A DNA stretch of 64,000 nucleotides from Cladosporium sp. IMV 00045. Taxonomy: Eukaryota > Ascomycota > Dothideomycetes > Cladosporiales > Cladosporiaceae. A model generated the notes under the pieces. That model did not search any database, was not told the DNA's origin, and worked only from the letters and a program-made list of their open reading frames with translations. The position numbers and the translations under genes were made by a program. The stretch is from assembly GCA_001931905.2 (NCBI GenBank), contig MSJI02000707.1, positions 62,001 through 126,000 on the forward strand, in the 5' to 3' direction. Shown here one piece after another: positions 32,951 to 46,207 of the stretch (position 1 is the stretch's first letter; each line of letters begins with the position of its first letter).

Positions 32951-35900
32951 ATAGTATATAGAGTCGCCCTAGCTATAGACTTCTACTCTTAATTAGAAGG
33001 GGCTTCGGAGTTATCGGGGTCGCGCTTTACCGCGTTACTAGTCGGTATACGTAGATAGGTAATAAGTCTTTAACGAGTTAACCTATACGAAAATAGTTTA
33101 ATATAACTTATCTATCGCTTTAAGTATCTAGACTCTATCTAGCTATACTACTTACTATTATTATTATATAATGTAAGCGGCGCTAGTCGCTACTCGCCGA
33201 GTATTAAAATTAAGTAGTAGATAATCCGCTTACGATATAGTCGTGATTGCGATCGAATTAAGTTTGCATAATTAACTACGGCGCCTCTTCCTATATTAAA
33301 CGAAAGCTATTATCGGTCCGGGGCGCATAGTACTATTATTATAAATCTTGCTACCGTAATAGATCGCTAATTTTACGAATAGATTTATAGTCGTTATCTA
33401 AGAGTATAGTCTTTATTAACGGGTATAATAGTAAAAGGTATCGGATAAGACAATATATATATAACTATAGAAGCTATCTTAATATAATCAGATATTAATT
33501 ATAATCTAATAGCGAGTTTAATTATCTTATAACAAAGTAAGTAAGAAAACGAATTAGTTGCCCGGTACGACTCTTCGCGTATCTCTTACTATCGAAAGCA
33601 TATCTATCCTTATCGTAGTACTTAGACTTCTCTCTAAGGGATCTAGGCGATTATCGTCGATAATCGCTTCGTTACCGATATGCCTATTTATGTCTATCCG
33701 GTACTAAGGTATCTAGCTATCCTTACCCTACTATAATCTCTATAATATCTATAGGACTATACGGTACTCCCGTACCGTAAAACTATTAGGGTTATCTAAA
33801 AAGTCTAAGATAGTATTCGTAAAGCCCCGACTCTCGAATCGAAACTACGACGCGTAGCGGACCTCGCCCGTTAGGGCGATATCTAGATTTATATCTTTCG
33901 TGCTTTATATATATAGTTAAAACATTTCTTTACCTATAACGGTACGTGTTTTCTATAGTTCGACGTCTTAGAACTTAAGGTCGTACTATACCGACGGAAT
34001 TAATAGAAGGAAGACATATAATAGCTTTAGATAATAAGTAAGCCCGTCTAAATAACTTACGATATAATGCCTTTAATACGGGAATCGTTCGTAAAGTCGA
34101 TCGACGAGTCCGGCTATTCCGATAGTAAAATAGATAGAAGAGAAGCGTAAACCCTTTATTTCGCGGTTATCCCGTTTCGGATCCGATAAAATGGAAAGTA
34201 AAAGCTTCGATAGCGGATAAGATAGAACTATAGGGAAGAATTTAGACGGCGAGTTAATAAGGAGAAAAAGCGGTATAGCCTCGAGGCCGAAATTCCTTAT
34301 ATATTATCTAGTCTAATTAGAGAGACTATCGGAAAAGTAGTCTAAGGGCTTACGCTTTTAACTAAAACGTGTAATGTAAATCGACTATAGCTAGGTAGTT
34401 ATATAGAGGAATCTATTAAACGATTCCTTAGGGATCCGCTCTAAAGGCTTAAGTACTTAGGAGCGCGCTATTCTATACTACGAATACTAGCTATCTTCGT
34501 CGTCGAATTTAATATTATTAATTTTACCTAAAATTTATCCCTACTACGAGTAGAGTAATAGGCCGTACGTAACCGGTAGACTAGTAGTATAACTTCGTCG
34601 GTAAAGTTAAAGAAGCTCCGGCGTAGCGAATATCATTCTATAGTAGTAGGTAAGGGTATAGCCGAGTAGGACGTAGTACTAGAAAGTATATCGAGTATAG
34701 TCTATTTGCCCTATTTTTAATAGCAAGTAACCGCGACCTTAGAATTCGATATATTAATATATGCAGTTACGCTAGCGAAACGGATATCTATATACTAAGT
34801 CGTACGTATATCTATCCGCGGATTAATGACTTTTAAGGACGTAATTAGCTAAGTTATCGAGACTAGGGCCCTAATAGTAGTACCTAGCAAGGTAGTAACT
34901 AAAGCCTTACTTAGGTATATTAAGAACCCCTATAAGCACGCTTTCGCTATTAATTAAATCGGTATACCCTCCTTACTTATAGCTCTAGAAGGCGAGATAG
35001 GCGGGATATCGATAGAATGAGACTACGTCTATTTAAGCTATATATGGAATCTATACGGGAGTCGTACGTTTTATACCTTTTATAGTAGTTATAGTTTGCT
35101 TAAGAATAGTTTCGTGCGCCGTATCGAGAGGATAATTCTTAAAGAACACTTTTAGATTATTATAGTACTCCTATAAAAGAGTAACTCGGGCCGCCTCTTT
35201 AGACCGATAAGTCTATCTATACTAATACCCGAGATAGAGTTAATAATTAGGTTCCCCTTCTAGTCCTAGTACCTCCTTTTTTTTTCTATAAATAATATAT
35301 CTATCGCTATATAGTCCGACGCTTCTAGTATTATATAACTTCTATATAGGAGCGAATAAACGTTTAGTATTAGCTACTCTCCGGTAGCGATTATAATAGA
35401 GATAATATAGTCGAAAACCGATAAACTAATTTTTACCCCTAGCCGATTTGATTACTCTATAATTAAAACAGGTTTATCTAATAGATCCCTTTATAAGTCT
35501 CGTACGGGTGTCTCCTAGCGGCGCTAGTACCTAGTAACGGTTACGGGTCTAGTACGGTCGCGGGAGAAGAGTCTAATAGCGAGGATAGGAGGATAGCGGC
35601 GCCGGTATCTGCTCGACGCTACTACTCTCCGCCGGTCGCGGGAGAAGAGTCTAATAGCGAGGATTAGAGGATAGCGGCGCCGGTATCTACTCGATACTAC
35701 TACTCTCCGCCGGCGGCGGGGGAGGAAACGGATAGTAAAGATAGGAGGATAGCGGCGCCGGTATCTACTCGACGCTACTACTCTCCGCCGGCGGCGGGGG
35801 AGGAAACGGATAGTAAAGACGGGAGGATAGCGGCGCCGGTATCTACTCGACGCTACTACTCTCTACCGGCGGCGGGGGAGGAGGGTAGTAGTAAAGACGG

Positions 35901-38900
35901 GAGGATAGCGGCGTCGGCGGCTAGCTAACGCTACCGCACTCGAGTAGCTACGAGAGAGAAAGCTACCGGTGTTTATAGAGTAGTAGTTGCGGTAGTATCT
36001 ACTCGAGGCTACCGCCCTCGACTAACGGCAGACGAGATGATTGCCTATCGTCGCGCTACGGTATAGGAGGGGCTATAAAAAGTAAACCGGACTATAGGAC
36101 ATCCCGGGGCGCCGGCGAAGGCTAGGTATAGTAGTTATCTATAAATAGTATAAAGTCGTCCTTATCCGTAGGTAATATATGTCGATGAATTTAGTATCTT
36201 TATACGGCGGTAGATATAGCGGCGGTTAAGGCAGTTAACTATCTTACGCGGACTCCGTAGTATACTCGATATTATATAGCATAATACTAGGCCCCGAGGA
36301 ATGAATTGCTTAAGTATTCTATTTATCGAGTCTCTATCTCTTTTAGGGATTAGTAGTAGTTTAACTCCTAGGAGAATATATTACGTCTATATAGGAGGCA
36401 AGATTAGAATAAGTAACGGAGGTTATTAAAGGGTTAGGTTGCGTAGTAGAGGTATCCGTCGCGGGTAGAGGGTTATATACGAGGTCTAGATATATCGTTA
36501 GTAGGCGAAGACTAGAACGAGGTATAGATACGAACCTTCTTCGACGTGCGTAGGTATACCCTTCTTCCTCTAGTACTACTAAGTATAATACGTAGCCTAT
36601 TTATCGTCTAGGGGCTTATATCTAAATATAAACTCGTGTCTATAGGTATACTAGTAATCTCGTATATCGTTAGGCTATATTTGCGGCGGGTGCTATAGTT
36701 TACCGCTCTTAATATAGTCGGCGATACGGTATAGTAGTATATACTCTTCTTAGGTGGGACGCTAATATAACGGATCCTATCGTACCTATTATACGACTAT
36801 TTCGAGCGAGAGTAGAAATAATGCGAAAGTATAAACGTAAAGGCGTTAATAGTAAGTAGGAGTAGAGTTTAATACTAATTAACGTAGTTATATAAAATAA
36901 TAGAAATGAAAAAAAGGGGCGCATAGTTATAAATAAGTGATAATAGGGTAGTAAGGTTAAAGTTAAGGTTCGGGGTTCTATATATAAGGAAACTACATAT
37001 AGCGCTCCTACTAGAAGTTCGACTTCGCGGCTTATAAAGTCTACGAACACTCTAAATTTTCCGTATCACTCCTTATAACCTTAGAGCGCTTATACGTATA
37101 TCGGCGATTAGACTTACATTAGATATAAGCACCCTTAAGCGTTTACGATATACCTTAACGTTAAGCTAAGTAGGGCCCTATAATTTCCTAGCAAAGTTTA
37201 CGTCTTTACCCTCTTATCTCTAGTTTATTATAAATCTATATAGGCGGTCCTATAGTTTGCGTTTATTATTTAGACGAGCTGTCTTTACGTTACGCACGAT
37301 AGAAATAATCCCTCGTATAAAGTCGCTATATCTAGGAGTTAGGTAGCGAATAGACGCAGATATAATTAGCTCGATCTATTTATATTTCTAGTAAAGTAAC
37401 TATCCGAAGTCGTCTATTTTATAAGGGTAATAATCCTCGGGGTTAAGTATATTAATAGTAAGCGAACGAATATAGGTACTACTAGCCTAGAACTACGTAT
37501 CGACTAATAGGAGCGAGGAATTATTTAGCGAAATATCTAGAGTAAGGATAACGTCTATAGTAGGAGAGAGTATAGCGACGGTAGTAAGTTCTCGGACGAA
37601 ATGTAGATAGGGTCTAAGTACTTACGCTATATTCGAAATGTCCGTAAGTCGTAGTAGGCTAGTTTTATTACTATATAAAAGAATTATCTTGAAAATTCGA
37701 TAGCGTAAATCCTAATATAGTATAGGGAATCCTATAGTATACGCCTAGAACCTAGATACGAGAAGTTTATTATATATAGGGTATATATCTATTAGAGGCA
37801 TAATACGTTTCAGCTCTACTATGTTTCGAGGCGCTATATCTATATGAGATATAGTCTAATTAAGAATATATCTAGCATACTTACGTATAGAAATCATCCT
37901 ACTACGGGAAAAGAGCTTATAATCGATCGTAGTAGGCTTATAGGTTAAATCTAATATCGCCCCTAACGCCTCTAAACCGACCTAGATCGAAATGTAGCTA
38001 TGCTATATTTGCTAACTAAAGTTGCCCGATTACGACCGATAGGATATATCTAGTACTAGAGTTTAGATACTACTCTTAGGCGTTATAAAGCCTAGATATC
38101 GAAGTTAATAATATAAGGTATTCCTACTCCGCGTCTTAGTAAACGCTAGATACGGTAAGACGTTTAAGGTATACCCGAATAGGCGGGCCTACCGCGGACG
38201 AATCGTTAGGCGAAGAGATATCGAACTATAGGATTTCGAGGTCTAGCTAGACTATATACTAAATGATTTCCAGGATAATCTCGTTCGGCGCGGCTTAGAA
38301 AGTTAACTAGAATGCGGTAGAAGCGTCGAGGGCGGTAGGCGCAACCCGCGGAATATACTCGTCTTCGGTATATACTAGCTTCTAACTACTTATTCCCTTA
38401 ACCTGCTACTAGACTCTCCGAGCCGACTCGCTCGATTCCTTACGGCGATACGAGGCGGGGAGGTCTTATCTAATGTCGCGGGCTTTAGTAAATCTTCTAT
38501 TTATTACCCGGAGGGTAAAGGAGGCCTCGCGTTACCGTTACTTACGGGTACTCTTAGTTAATCTTTTACTCGACCCGTTCTTCTACGCGCTTAGTATATC
38601 TAGCGAATTTAGTATCGTCGGTCTCGCTAGTATCTCTATAGCCTCTAGTCTCTTTATCTAACTAACCGGCAATTTAGCGTCGGTATTAGCGTTTCGTTCT
38701 ATAGTATATAGTATTATGCGGATAATTAGCGTCGTGCTATTCGGAAATATTAGTACGTTATCTTCGTATCGTATTGCGATAAGCGTAACTTTCCGTCTAT
38801 CGGCTTATTAATTCTAGGTACCTTTCGTAGATAGATATATCGACTCTATATCTTTAGTATACTTACGCCGATATAATACTAGTATATTATTAATAGCTAC

Positions 38901-39560
38901 TTACTCGACGGCTTAATATCTTTAAAGCGGCATACCGTTTCTACTTAACTAGTTACCCTAGTACGCTCGCTAGTATGAAACGTAACGACGATAATATCCC
39001 GCGCTAGGGTAAACCGCTAGTAAAAACGGGAGAAGAACTCGATACCGTTTTTAAGTACCTTAAAGCCCGAAAGTAGATTTGCTAGGCGGCAAATATTACC
39101 TTTAACTTCTACCCGGATAAGATAACCCCTTAAAGAATCTTACTATAAGAAGACTCATAATTTTAAGGAGGTCGGCTAGCGCGCGAAGCTATTCTACTTA
39201 AAGGGTAGCCTAACGACTAAGAGACTCTTCTACGAATACTTCGATCGCGCGATTACGGCTATCCCGGGCGTGTTCGGACGTATCGGTAATAGAATAACGG
39301 TAGTAAGCCCCTACGCTAGCGACGACGGTAAGGAGGTAGTCCGTCTCGGCGACCTCGACCGCGAGACGCTATTCTATAAATTTATTCTATTCGAGGCCGG
39401 CGTAATTCGCGATGATACGACGCGCTAGACTAGTAACTAGCGTAATGCTGCCCTCCGTATTTATAATAGCACTCCTAAGAAGCTAGCTAGCGGATTCCCC
39501 TTTCTATTAAAGTAAGGTTACTACTACTAAGAGGACGTTGCTCTAGAACTTAGTATTATT
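32951..39560. repeat. RIP-degraded transposon body
   Basis: About 6.6 kb of the same TA-rich, CpA/TpG-poor, CpG-retaining sequence as the arms. Remnants of plus-strand coding sequence show at 35540-36050 (26-codon repeat) and at 39030-39600, where GC content rises (EDLDRET-like acidic stretch near 39350). No intact domain can be read, so retrotransposon or DNA transposon cannot be decided. Frames at 36709-37050 and 38473-38661 are Leu/Ile/Tyr-rich by-products of TA-rich sequence. Confidence 0.8.
35545..35940 (+). repeat. 78-bp (26-codon) tandem repeat in transposon reading frame
   Basis: GGATAGCGGCGCC-containing units start at 35588, 35666, 35744, 35822 and 35900, exactly 78 bp apart. In one plus-strand frame each reads GRIAAPVSTRRYYS followed by PPAAGEE and an Asp/Ser/Lys stretch; only one TAG interrupts it. 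The exact multiple of three and the shared frame show that the repeat evolved inside a coding sequence. Confidence 0.85.
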
Positions 39561-39740
39561 ATTTTCCAGACAACGAAAGATTTGGAAAGTAGTACCGGAC
39601 TTTTGGGTGGAGTTTAAGGATTTTTATTACGAGGACGAGTATAGCAAGGTGATGGCGGAAGATGTGGCCGATTGGGAGGCCTATCACTTTAGTAGGGAGG
39701 CTCTAATTCAGCTCCAATCCAATGGCCGTACCTCCCCACG
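39561..39740 (+). pseudogene. 3' stub of the transposon or adjoining gene, not RIP-mutated
   Basis: A plus frame from about 39565 reads IWKVVPDFWVEFKDFYYEDE and VADWEAYHFSREALIQLQS and then runs into unrelated sequence. Here CpA and TpG return to normal frequency within some 50 bases, so this marks the edge of the RIP-damaged block. No family recognised. Confidence 0.45.
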
Positions 39741-40347
39741 TGCTCCCTCACTCAGCGACAGATGCTCTCGACGGACAAAAGCATGCTGTGCGAGGGCAAA
39801 AGCCACGGCAATAATATTACCGCCCTTCGCTCTCGACGACAGTGATTTCGACTTTTATCCATGCTGGCTTTTGTCGCGTTGAAATAATTGCAATGTCGCC
39901 AACATCAACGCTTGACTCGCACCTCAGCTTCATCTCCAGATCTCCCCCCACGTCCTCGCAAATAAGATCTATGCGAAGACGTGCAAGCCGGCCAGACAAG
40001 CTCGCATCGCTCTTCTGGAACGGCCCTACTTGCATGTGAAGCCAAGGGCCAAGGCTCGGTTACACGTTCTTGACTGGCAACCATTCGTTGCAAAGATCCC
40101 CAAAGGCCACAGCCAAGACGCCTGTCCAAGACAGTTGATAGCTTAGGCTTCAAGGGCATCGTGGAATCAATTCCCTCATGGCTTTCGCCGTGTCTTCGAG
40201 AAGGCTAGATGCTGCACTGCCACTAGCGCTGCTGGTCGACTGGGTATATCTTCTCGTCGTGGCCGGCTGAAGCGACTGGATTGACTGCTCCTCGATCAAC
40301 CTCGACCCAGCCGCTTTCTCTTGTTGCCCAAGGCTTGCATTGCAATC
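39741..40347. other. 5' region of the phosphate symporter gene
   Basis: Mixed composition, no supported gene. Presumably holds the promoter of the downstream gene; I see no clear TATA box. Confidence 0.4.
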
Positions 40348-42291
40348 ATGCTGAACGATTACACATATGTCTTCGCCATCGGCACGTTCTTTGCCTTGCT
40401 CGAGGCCTACAACAACGGTGCCAGTACGTTCGATCGACTGACTGAATACTCTGATCGAATCAAGGTTTCTAACGATCCGTCACAGACGATGTCGCCAACG
40501 CCTGGGCCACGAGCGTCTCTTCACGCTCCGTTACCTACCAACAGGCTATGGTTCTGTGTCTCATTTTTGAATTGACCGGAGCCCTCACTGTTGGCGCCAG
40601 GACCGCCTCTACGATCAAGAACGGAATCATCCCCATCGAAGCCTTCAACGGCAATGCTGGTGTGCAACTTCTGGCATTCGCATGCGCTTCTGCTGGTGCC
40701 GCTACCTGGGTCATGTGGTGTACTCGTCATTCAGCTCACGTCTCCTCGACTTACTCTTTGGTCTCCTCCATCGCCGGTGTTGGTGTTGCTGCTGTCGGCG
40801 CTAGCAACGTGCAGTGGGGATGGAACGATGGATCTGGACTGGGAGCTATCTTCGCCGGACTCTGCATGGCCCCGATTGCGTCCGGAATCTTCGGATCGGT
40901 TATCTTCATGCTGGTCAAGTTGGTCGTTCACGTTCGCAAGGATCCTGTCCCTTGGGCTGTCTGGACATCACCTTTCTTCTTCCTCATTGCTGGAACGATC
41001 TGTACCCTGTCGGTCGTCTATAAGGGTTCGCCGAGACTGGGTCTTGCTGACAAGCCTGCTTGGTACATTGCAGCCGTGACCCTCGGTGTCGGTTTCGGTC
41101 TGTTCGTTGTCTCCGCCTTGTTCTTCGTCCCCTTCGTTCACGCCAAGGTGATCAAGAAGGACTACACCGTCAACATCTGGGACGTCATCCAGGGACCTCT
41201 GCTGTTCAAGAAGCCAGCACCAGCCGATGCCGAGTTTGCCCAGGTCCCCAACTATGCCGTCGTCCAACACACCAGCGACATCAAACGCCCGGATGCAAAG
41301 GCCGAGCCTACGCTCTCTGACGCTGACACCAAGGAGATCTCGACCGTCGACGTCGACGCTGCCTCCGACCCCGTCCAAGCCCCTCTGCACGAGAACCCTC
41401 GCGAGGCCTACCGCCTTCTTCTTGCCCAGGCTCGCGAGCAACACCACGAAGAGCTCAGACAACAGAAAGGTCCCTTGGGCTGGGCCATGCGCACCCTCCA
41501 CAACAACCAACTCGGAGCCGGCTCCATCTACGAAATCCACAACCTCAAAGCCACCCTCGTGCGCATCCCAGCCCAGATCGTCGTCGGCGCCCTCTACGGC
41601 ATGTCCTACGACATCCACCGCGCCCAGGTCGGCGTCCTCGGAACCCCTGAAGGCCGCCGCATGGACCGCGTGTACGCGCACGCTCCCAAATACTCTAACG
41701 AAGTCGAGTACCTCTACTCTTTCGTTCAGATCATTACCGCTTGCACGGCGTCCTTTGCGCACGGCGCCAACGACGTCGGAAACGCCGTGGGCGTCTGGGC
41801 CGCCATGTACACGGCTTGGTCCACGGGCGAGACGGTCGGTTCCAAAGCTCCCGTTCCCCTCTGGCAGATCGCCGTCATCGCTTTGACGATCTGCTTCGGT
41901 TTCATCACTTACGGTTATAACATCATGAGAGGTAAGTAACCCTCTTGGTCCAACACACAAGTCCCTCAAATCAAAGCGCAGCTCACTAACTCTCCTCCAA
42001 CAAACAGTCATGGGCAACAAAATCACCTACCACTCCCCCTCGCGCGGCTCTTCCATGGAAATGGGCGCCGCCATCACCATCCTCATCTTCTCGCAGTACT
42101 CGCTGCCCGTGTCGACGAGCATGTGCATCACGGGCGCGACCGTCGGTGTGGGTCTCTGCAATGGCACTTTCAAGGCTGTCAACTGGCAGCGTGTCGGTCT
42201 GTTGTTCTTCTCGTGGGTCATGACGATCCTTATCGCGGGCCTGATTGGTGGGTGCTTGATGGGTTTGGCTTTGAATACGCCGGGGTATTAG
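40348..42291 (+). CDS. PHO89: PHO89-type Na+/phosphate symporter (PiT family)
   Basis: Three exons, 40348-40423, 40486-41931 and 42008-42291, giving 601 residues (S. cerevisiae Pho89 is 574); both introns have GTACGT/GTAAGT donors, CTAAC branch sites and CAG acceptors. The first intron splits the Asn codon of the PiT signature GANDVANAWATSV (about residue 24); the second signature, HGANDVGNAVGVW, lies near residue 450. About ten to twelve hydrophobic segments flank a large hydrophilic loop (about residues 240-340), as in the family. Plasma-membrane protein that takes up phosphate with sodium; in yeast and Neurospora the homologues are induced by phosphate starvation. First well-formed gene right of the transposon block. 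The long minus-strand frame over the exon is a shadow. Confidence 0.93.
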
Positions 42292-43152
42292 ATGGGTTGG
42301 CTTGAGGGTTGGGGGAGGGAGAAAGAGTGCGTAGAGGGGTATAGATGATGGTTAATGACATGATCGCTACTTGTTATAGAAAATTCATATACTGGTAAAG
42401 AATCGTTTTGCGAATTACAATACTTGCGTTCTGGACCGCTCAGTCGTATCATTCGATCGTTGAGTTATTCCAGATCTTCCACTGTGCCACGAGAGGAGCA
42501 AACAAATCCGCACATGCGAGCGATTTCGTTCATCGCCCGACTGTCGAGGGTTGTCCACTAAGCAATTGGGGGGAACACCGCATGCCAGCGCAGAATAATG
42601 CCCTTGCGGTGCTGGGTCCGCATGGCAAAGACACAAATGCCGTACCCCGCCGGCGCTGTCTCCGCAAGCTGGAGCGCGAGGATCCGGGGAACTCGAAATT
42701 CGATGCCAAAGCCTGCGTTGCGAAATATCAAGATCGCAACCCAAAGGGGCTTTTGGCCCGAGTGCGTGTGGCGTCGCGGCGGCTCGAGCGTACATGCCTC
42801 GGCGTCGCTTTGACCTTCTGGCAGAATCAATGTTGTGGAAAGAGGAAAAGAGACGTATACAGTACATGAAAGGCTAGCATATCACGTAGCATGCGGGGGC
42901 ACCGGTCTGATCACATCTCCCAACCAGACACATGCGTGTCAATCTATCAAAATCTCGATGGTGATACCTCGACGTCCACGATGCCACGATACATGCAGTG
43001 ATCTGGCTTTGGGAGCAACCTGTGCGCAGGTGGCGTCCCACTCCTGATGTAAGCTCCCGCTTCCATCAGACACGGAAACAGCTCCCATCTCCCCTTCTGT
43101 CGATTCACATCATTTCCATCTCTGAAGACGTTCCATCCACGGCGGTCCCACA
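42292..43152. other. intergenic, no supported gene
   Basis: Frames of about 150 codons lie on both strands at 42408-42869, but neither opens with ATG at its full length and both have GC-skewed, non-family-like composition. Holds the 3' end of the symporter gene and the promoter of the regulator. Confidence 0.5.
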
Positions 43153-45443
43153 ATGCCACCCGCCCCGCCAAACGCAAATGCCGAAAAGCAGGGCTCACCG
43201 CAGTCAAAACAGAAGGTGCAGTCAGTACAGAAACGGTCAGCGGTGCGAGCAGCTTGTAACCTCTGCCGGGCTCGAAAGATCTCAGTATGTCTGCTCACGG
43301 TATCAGAAGCGATGGCATGATGCAGGACTAATGTCATTGCTATAGTGCGATGCAGCACGGCCTCGTTGCACCCCGTGCGCGAAGCGCGATGCTCAATGTA
43401 CTTATTCGACCAGGAACTCGCAGGAGACGAGACAGGGTGCGCTGCGACGTGAGAACCAGGAACTGCGAAAGGAAATCTCGATGTTGCGAAGTTCTCTCTC
43501 GGAGCTGCATTCTGCCCTTCTCGAGAAACACAAGACACGCCCAGAAGTTAGCCTTGTCGAAGACAAGTCGACAGGATCGGATTCGTTCGACATTGTGCCC
43601 TGGGGGACACCTTGTTCAGGTCGGAGTCCTTCTCCTGCGTCAATACACTTCACGGACTTTGACAGGGTCAGCGACTTGTTCTTGCAACATCCAAAGTCAT
43701 ATCCGGCCATTATACCTTTTGAGGATCCACAGGCGGTGGCGGAGGTAATTCTAGATTCCAAAACATCACCACTAGATTCTATTGTAGAGTAAGTTTGACC
43801 GCTCTTGCCGCGTTCTGGCGTACACTAATCCGCAATAGACGGAAACTTGCATTTTGGCGGCCGAACTGTCTATCTCCTCCAGATGCCTCACAGAAGTCTC
43901 GTCTCTTTGGGCTCGACATAGGGTACTGGACCGACGTTAGGATATCCAACGACCATGCTACCGCGGCGATAATGCTTTACTTGGAAACCGAGCATTCAAC
44001 GATGCCTCTGTTCGATGAGACTCTCTTTATAGATGACTTGGTCAACAAACGCCACAGCTTCTGCTCGCCAATGCTTGCGAACGCGTTGTTATGCTATGCC
44101 ACGGTATATGCCAATCGAGTCTACTGTAAGTCTCGGTCATGCTAATAGTCATCACAGCAACCATACACGTTTCTGGAGCAGTCTATGGCTTCCTTCAGTC
44201 TTGCCTTCCTTATCGAGGCGAAGCGCGTATGGCAAGATGAGCAATCGGATTCCTTGACATCACTTGCTGCCCTGCAATTGCTCGCCTTTGCTTGCACAAC
44301 TCAAGGTCTTGACATCGAGGGCCAGAGTTTTGAATACGCCTGCTGCCAGATGGCAGCACGAATGGGACTACAGCATGACGTCTCAAATGAGCGCTACGAC
44401 ACGGATTTGGTTGCGCGATTCAATTGTGACGATGAGAGAAGATTTGCGGCTCATGTCGCGTGGGGTTTCTACGTATCAGCATCGTATGTCTGAGTACTTG
44501 CACCCTGAAGAATCAGCTGACAGAACAAGTGTTATCGCATTTTTCTATCAAAAGCCACTTCCGAAGCCCCCTACCTCGATACCAATCCCAGGATCATCAG
44601 GGCTAGATCTCCCTTCAAACACTGGGAAGACTTTCACATCGGCTTGCAAGCTGTGGCTCGTGGTGGAAGAGTCTCTTGGGCTTTGGATTAGTGCCGGTCG
44701 ATCAGAGTACAAAGCGGTGCCGTGGGAGGCGGCGAGACTGACTTTTCTTACCTTGCTGAAATGGGCTGAGGACCTTCCGGCAGAATGTGTGCGCAGCGAC
44801 CACAGCCCGCATCACGTGCTCTTGCTACAGTGAGTCTTGAAGGAAATGGCCCTTCCCTTCCACCCGATTGCTGGAGATCTATTGCTAACGGAACCTCAGC
44901 GCATGGTATCACTGTATCGTCTCATTCCTCATGCGCCCTTGGACAGGTCAAAACTTATTCATCCAAGCCCCTAGCTTCGGCCAATGCGGAGTGGACAGCA
45001 TCTTCGCCGCATCCATAAGTCAGCTAAAGCGCACAGCGGCTTTATACGTTTGGAAAACCCCCGAATCGAGATACTCCGCATACTGGCACGTATGCCTGAT
45101 ATACGTCGTGCACGCTGCACTAGACGATTCCAACGATCGCGAATGGTATTTCTACTTCCTGGTCTGTTTGCAGGCGTACGGCCATCTCTCCATAGCCTAC
45201 CCTTTCGCGAGACTCTGCTATGAAGGTCTCTTGGCGCTGGCGATGTCGAAGAAGAATCTTTCTCCTGGCAGGGCGCGGAGTTTGAAATTGAAGCTCGAAC
45301 GGACTTCGGTGAATCAGGTTCATAGAGATCGGTGCTATTCAGGGTTGCGTCTTGATTTTCACCGTTCGGGCCATGTAGAGTCCTATGGGACGGCGGATGC
45401 GTTGGCTGGACAGTTGGAGATGGCTTTGCGGAAGATGCCTTGA
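43153..45443 (+). CDS. Zn2Cys6 fungal transcription factor with fungal-specific TF domain
   Basis: Six exons: 43153-43284, 43346-43788, 43839-44103, 44158-44483, 44524-44829, 44900-45443; 671 residues and all phases agree. The Zn2Cys6 domain is split by intron 1: C35-x2-C38-x6-C45-x6-C52-x2-C55-x6-C62, with ACNLCRARK before the intron. A basic linker and a short coiled coil for dimerisation (LRRENQELRKEISMLRSSL) follow. The middle domain starts near residue 190 with DIGYWTDVRISNDHATAAIM and SPMLANALLCYAT, then LAALQLLAFACTTQGLD and CCQMAARMGL, and LHAWYHCIVSFLMRPW near residue 495, all typical of the fungal-specific TF domain. Nuclear DNA-binding regulator; target genes cannot be inferred. 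The 40-bp fourth intron is short but fits in frame. Confidence 0.9.
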
Positions 45444-46207
45444 TGTGGTCGATTGAGAATCGCAACAATAGTTGGAATGGGAAGCTTTGTCATTGACCGC
45501 CGTTGGGGCGGTGTCGCGATAGCCTTCACTGTGGCTGGACAGTGAATCGTTCCGTCAGAATCGCAGCTTTGTGGAAAATAGCGCGATCTAAATGATAGCT
45601 CACGCGTACTTAGTAAGCATTTGATGTTTAGCCTCTGGTTGCCATCCTTGTTCGTCGGAGCGTTACTAATTGATTGCCAGTCTGGAGGCAGACCATGTTT
45701 TCAAGAATTGCAAATGTGACTACACGAGTGGGAATTCCTGTCAATCGAGATGATTGAATTCCGAATGCATCCAACATAACTAGCTCAATCATTTGATTGA
45801 ACTTTCTTGATTTGATGGCAATGAATGAGAATGTTACTGAACTTTACAGTACCTCCAGATGTAGCGTTCATTGACGAATTTATTAACGATACTCACCGGC
45901 TGGGATCAGAAACCAAAACAAATCTTCCAGCTTACATTCCAGGACACTAAATATGCGTATCTAAATTCACAATCACAGTTTCAGATAAAGATAATCGAAA
46001 ACCACGCGATGACCTGTTCAGATCCTGCCTGAATAGGTCAACGCTGCAACGTTCGATCATCATTGGCCAGGGTCCTTTCTCCTCGGCAGCGACTTCGCCT
46101 CGCTGTCCATAAATTTAATTGGAAATTACATCACACTGAATGTCACTCTCCAATTTACAAAACATGGCAGGACGGTCGCAAGGCAGAATACAACTCGCAA
46201 ATCAAAC
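45444..46207. other. intergenic; leader of the DUF726 gene with overlapping upstream ORF
   Basis: No gene. Two in-frame ATGs at 46140 and 46164 open an upstream ORF that runs out of frame over the main ATG and ends at 46346. A GAATTCCTGTCAATCGAGATGATTGAATTC-like imperfect inverted repeat lies near 45731-45762. Confidence 0.5.

Noticed and set aside
36709..37050. 113-codon minus-strand frame as a membrane protein gene
   Set aside because: Hydrophobicity follows from TA-rich composition; the frame lies in the RIP-mutated transposon body without a proper gene context.
40968..42026. 352-codon minus-strand frame opposite the phosphate symporter
   Set aside because: Shadow of a GC-rich coding exon; the plus strand has the full symporter with correct introns.
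42408..42869. Overlapping frames of about 150 codons on both strands
   Set aside because: No ATG at the frame starts, no recognisable family, equal openness on both strands; best read as intergenic sequence.
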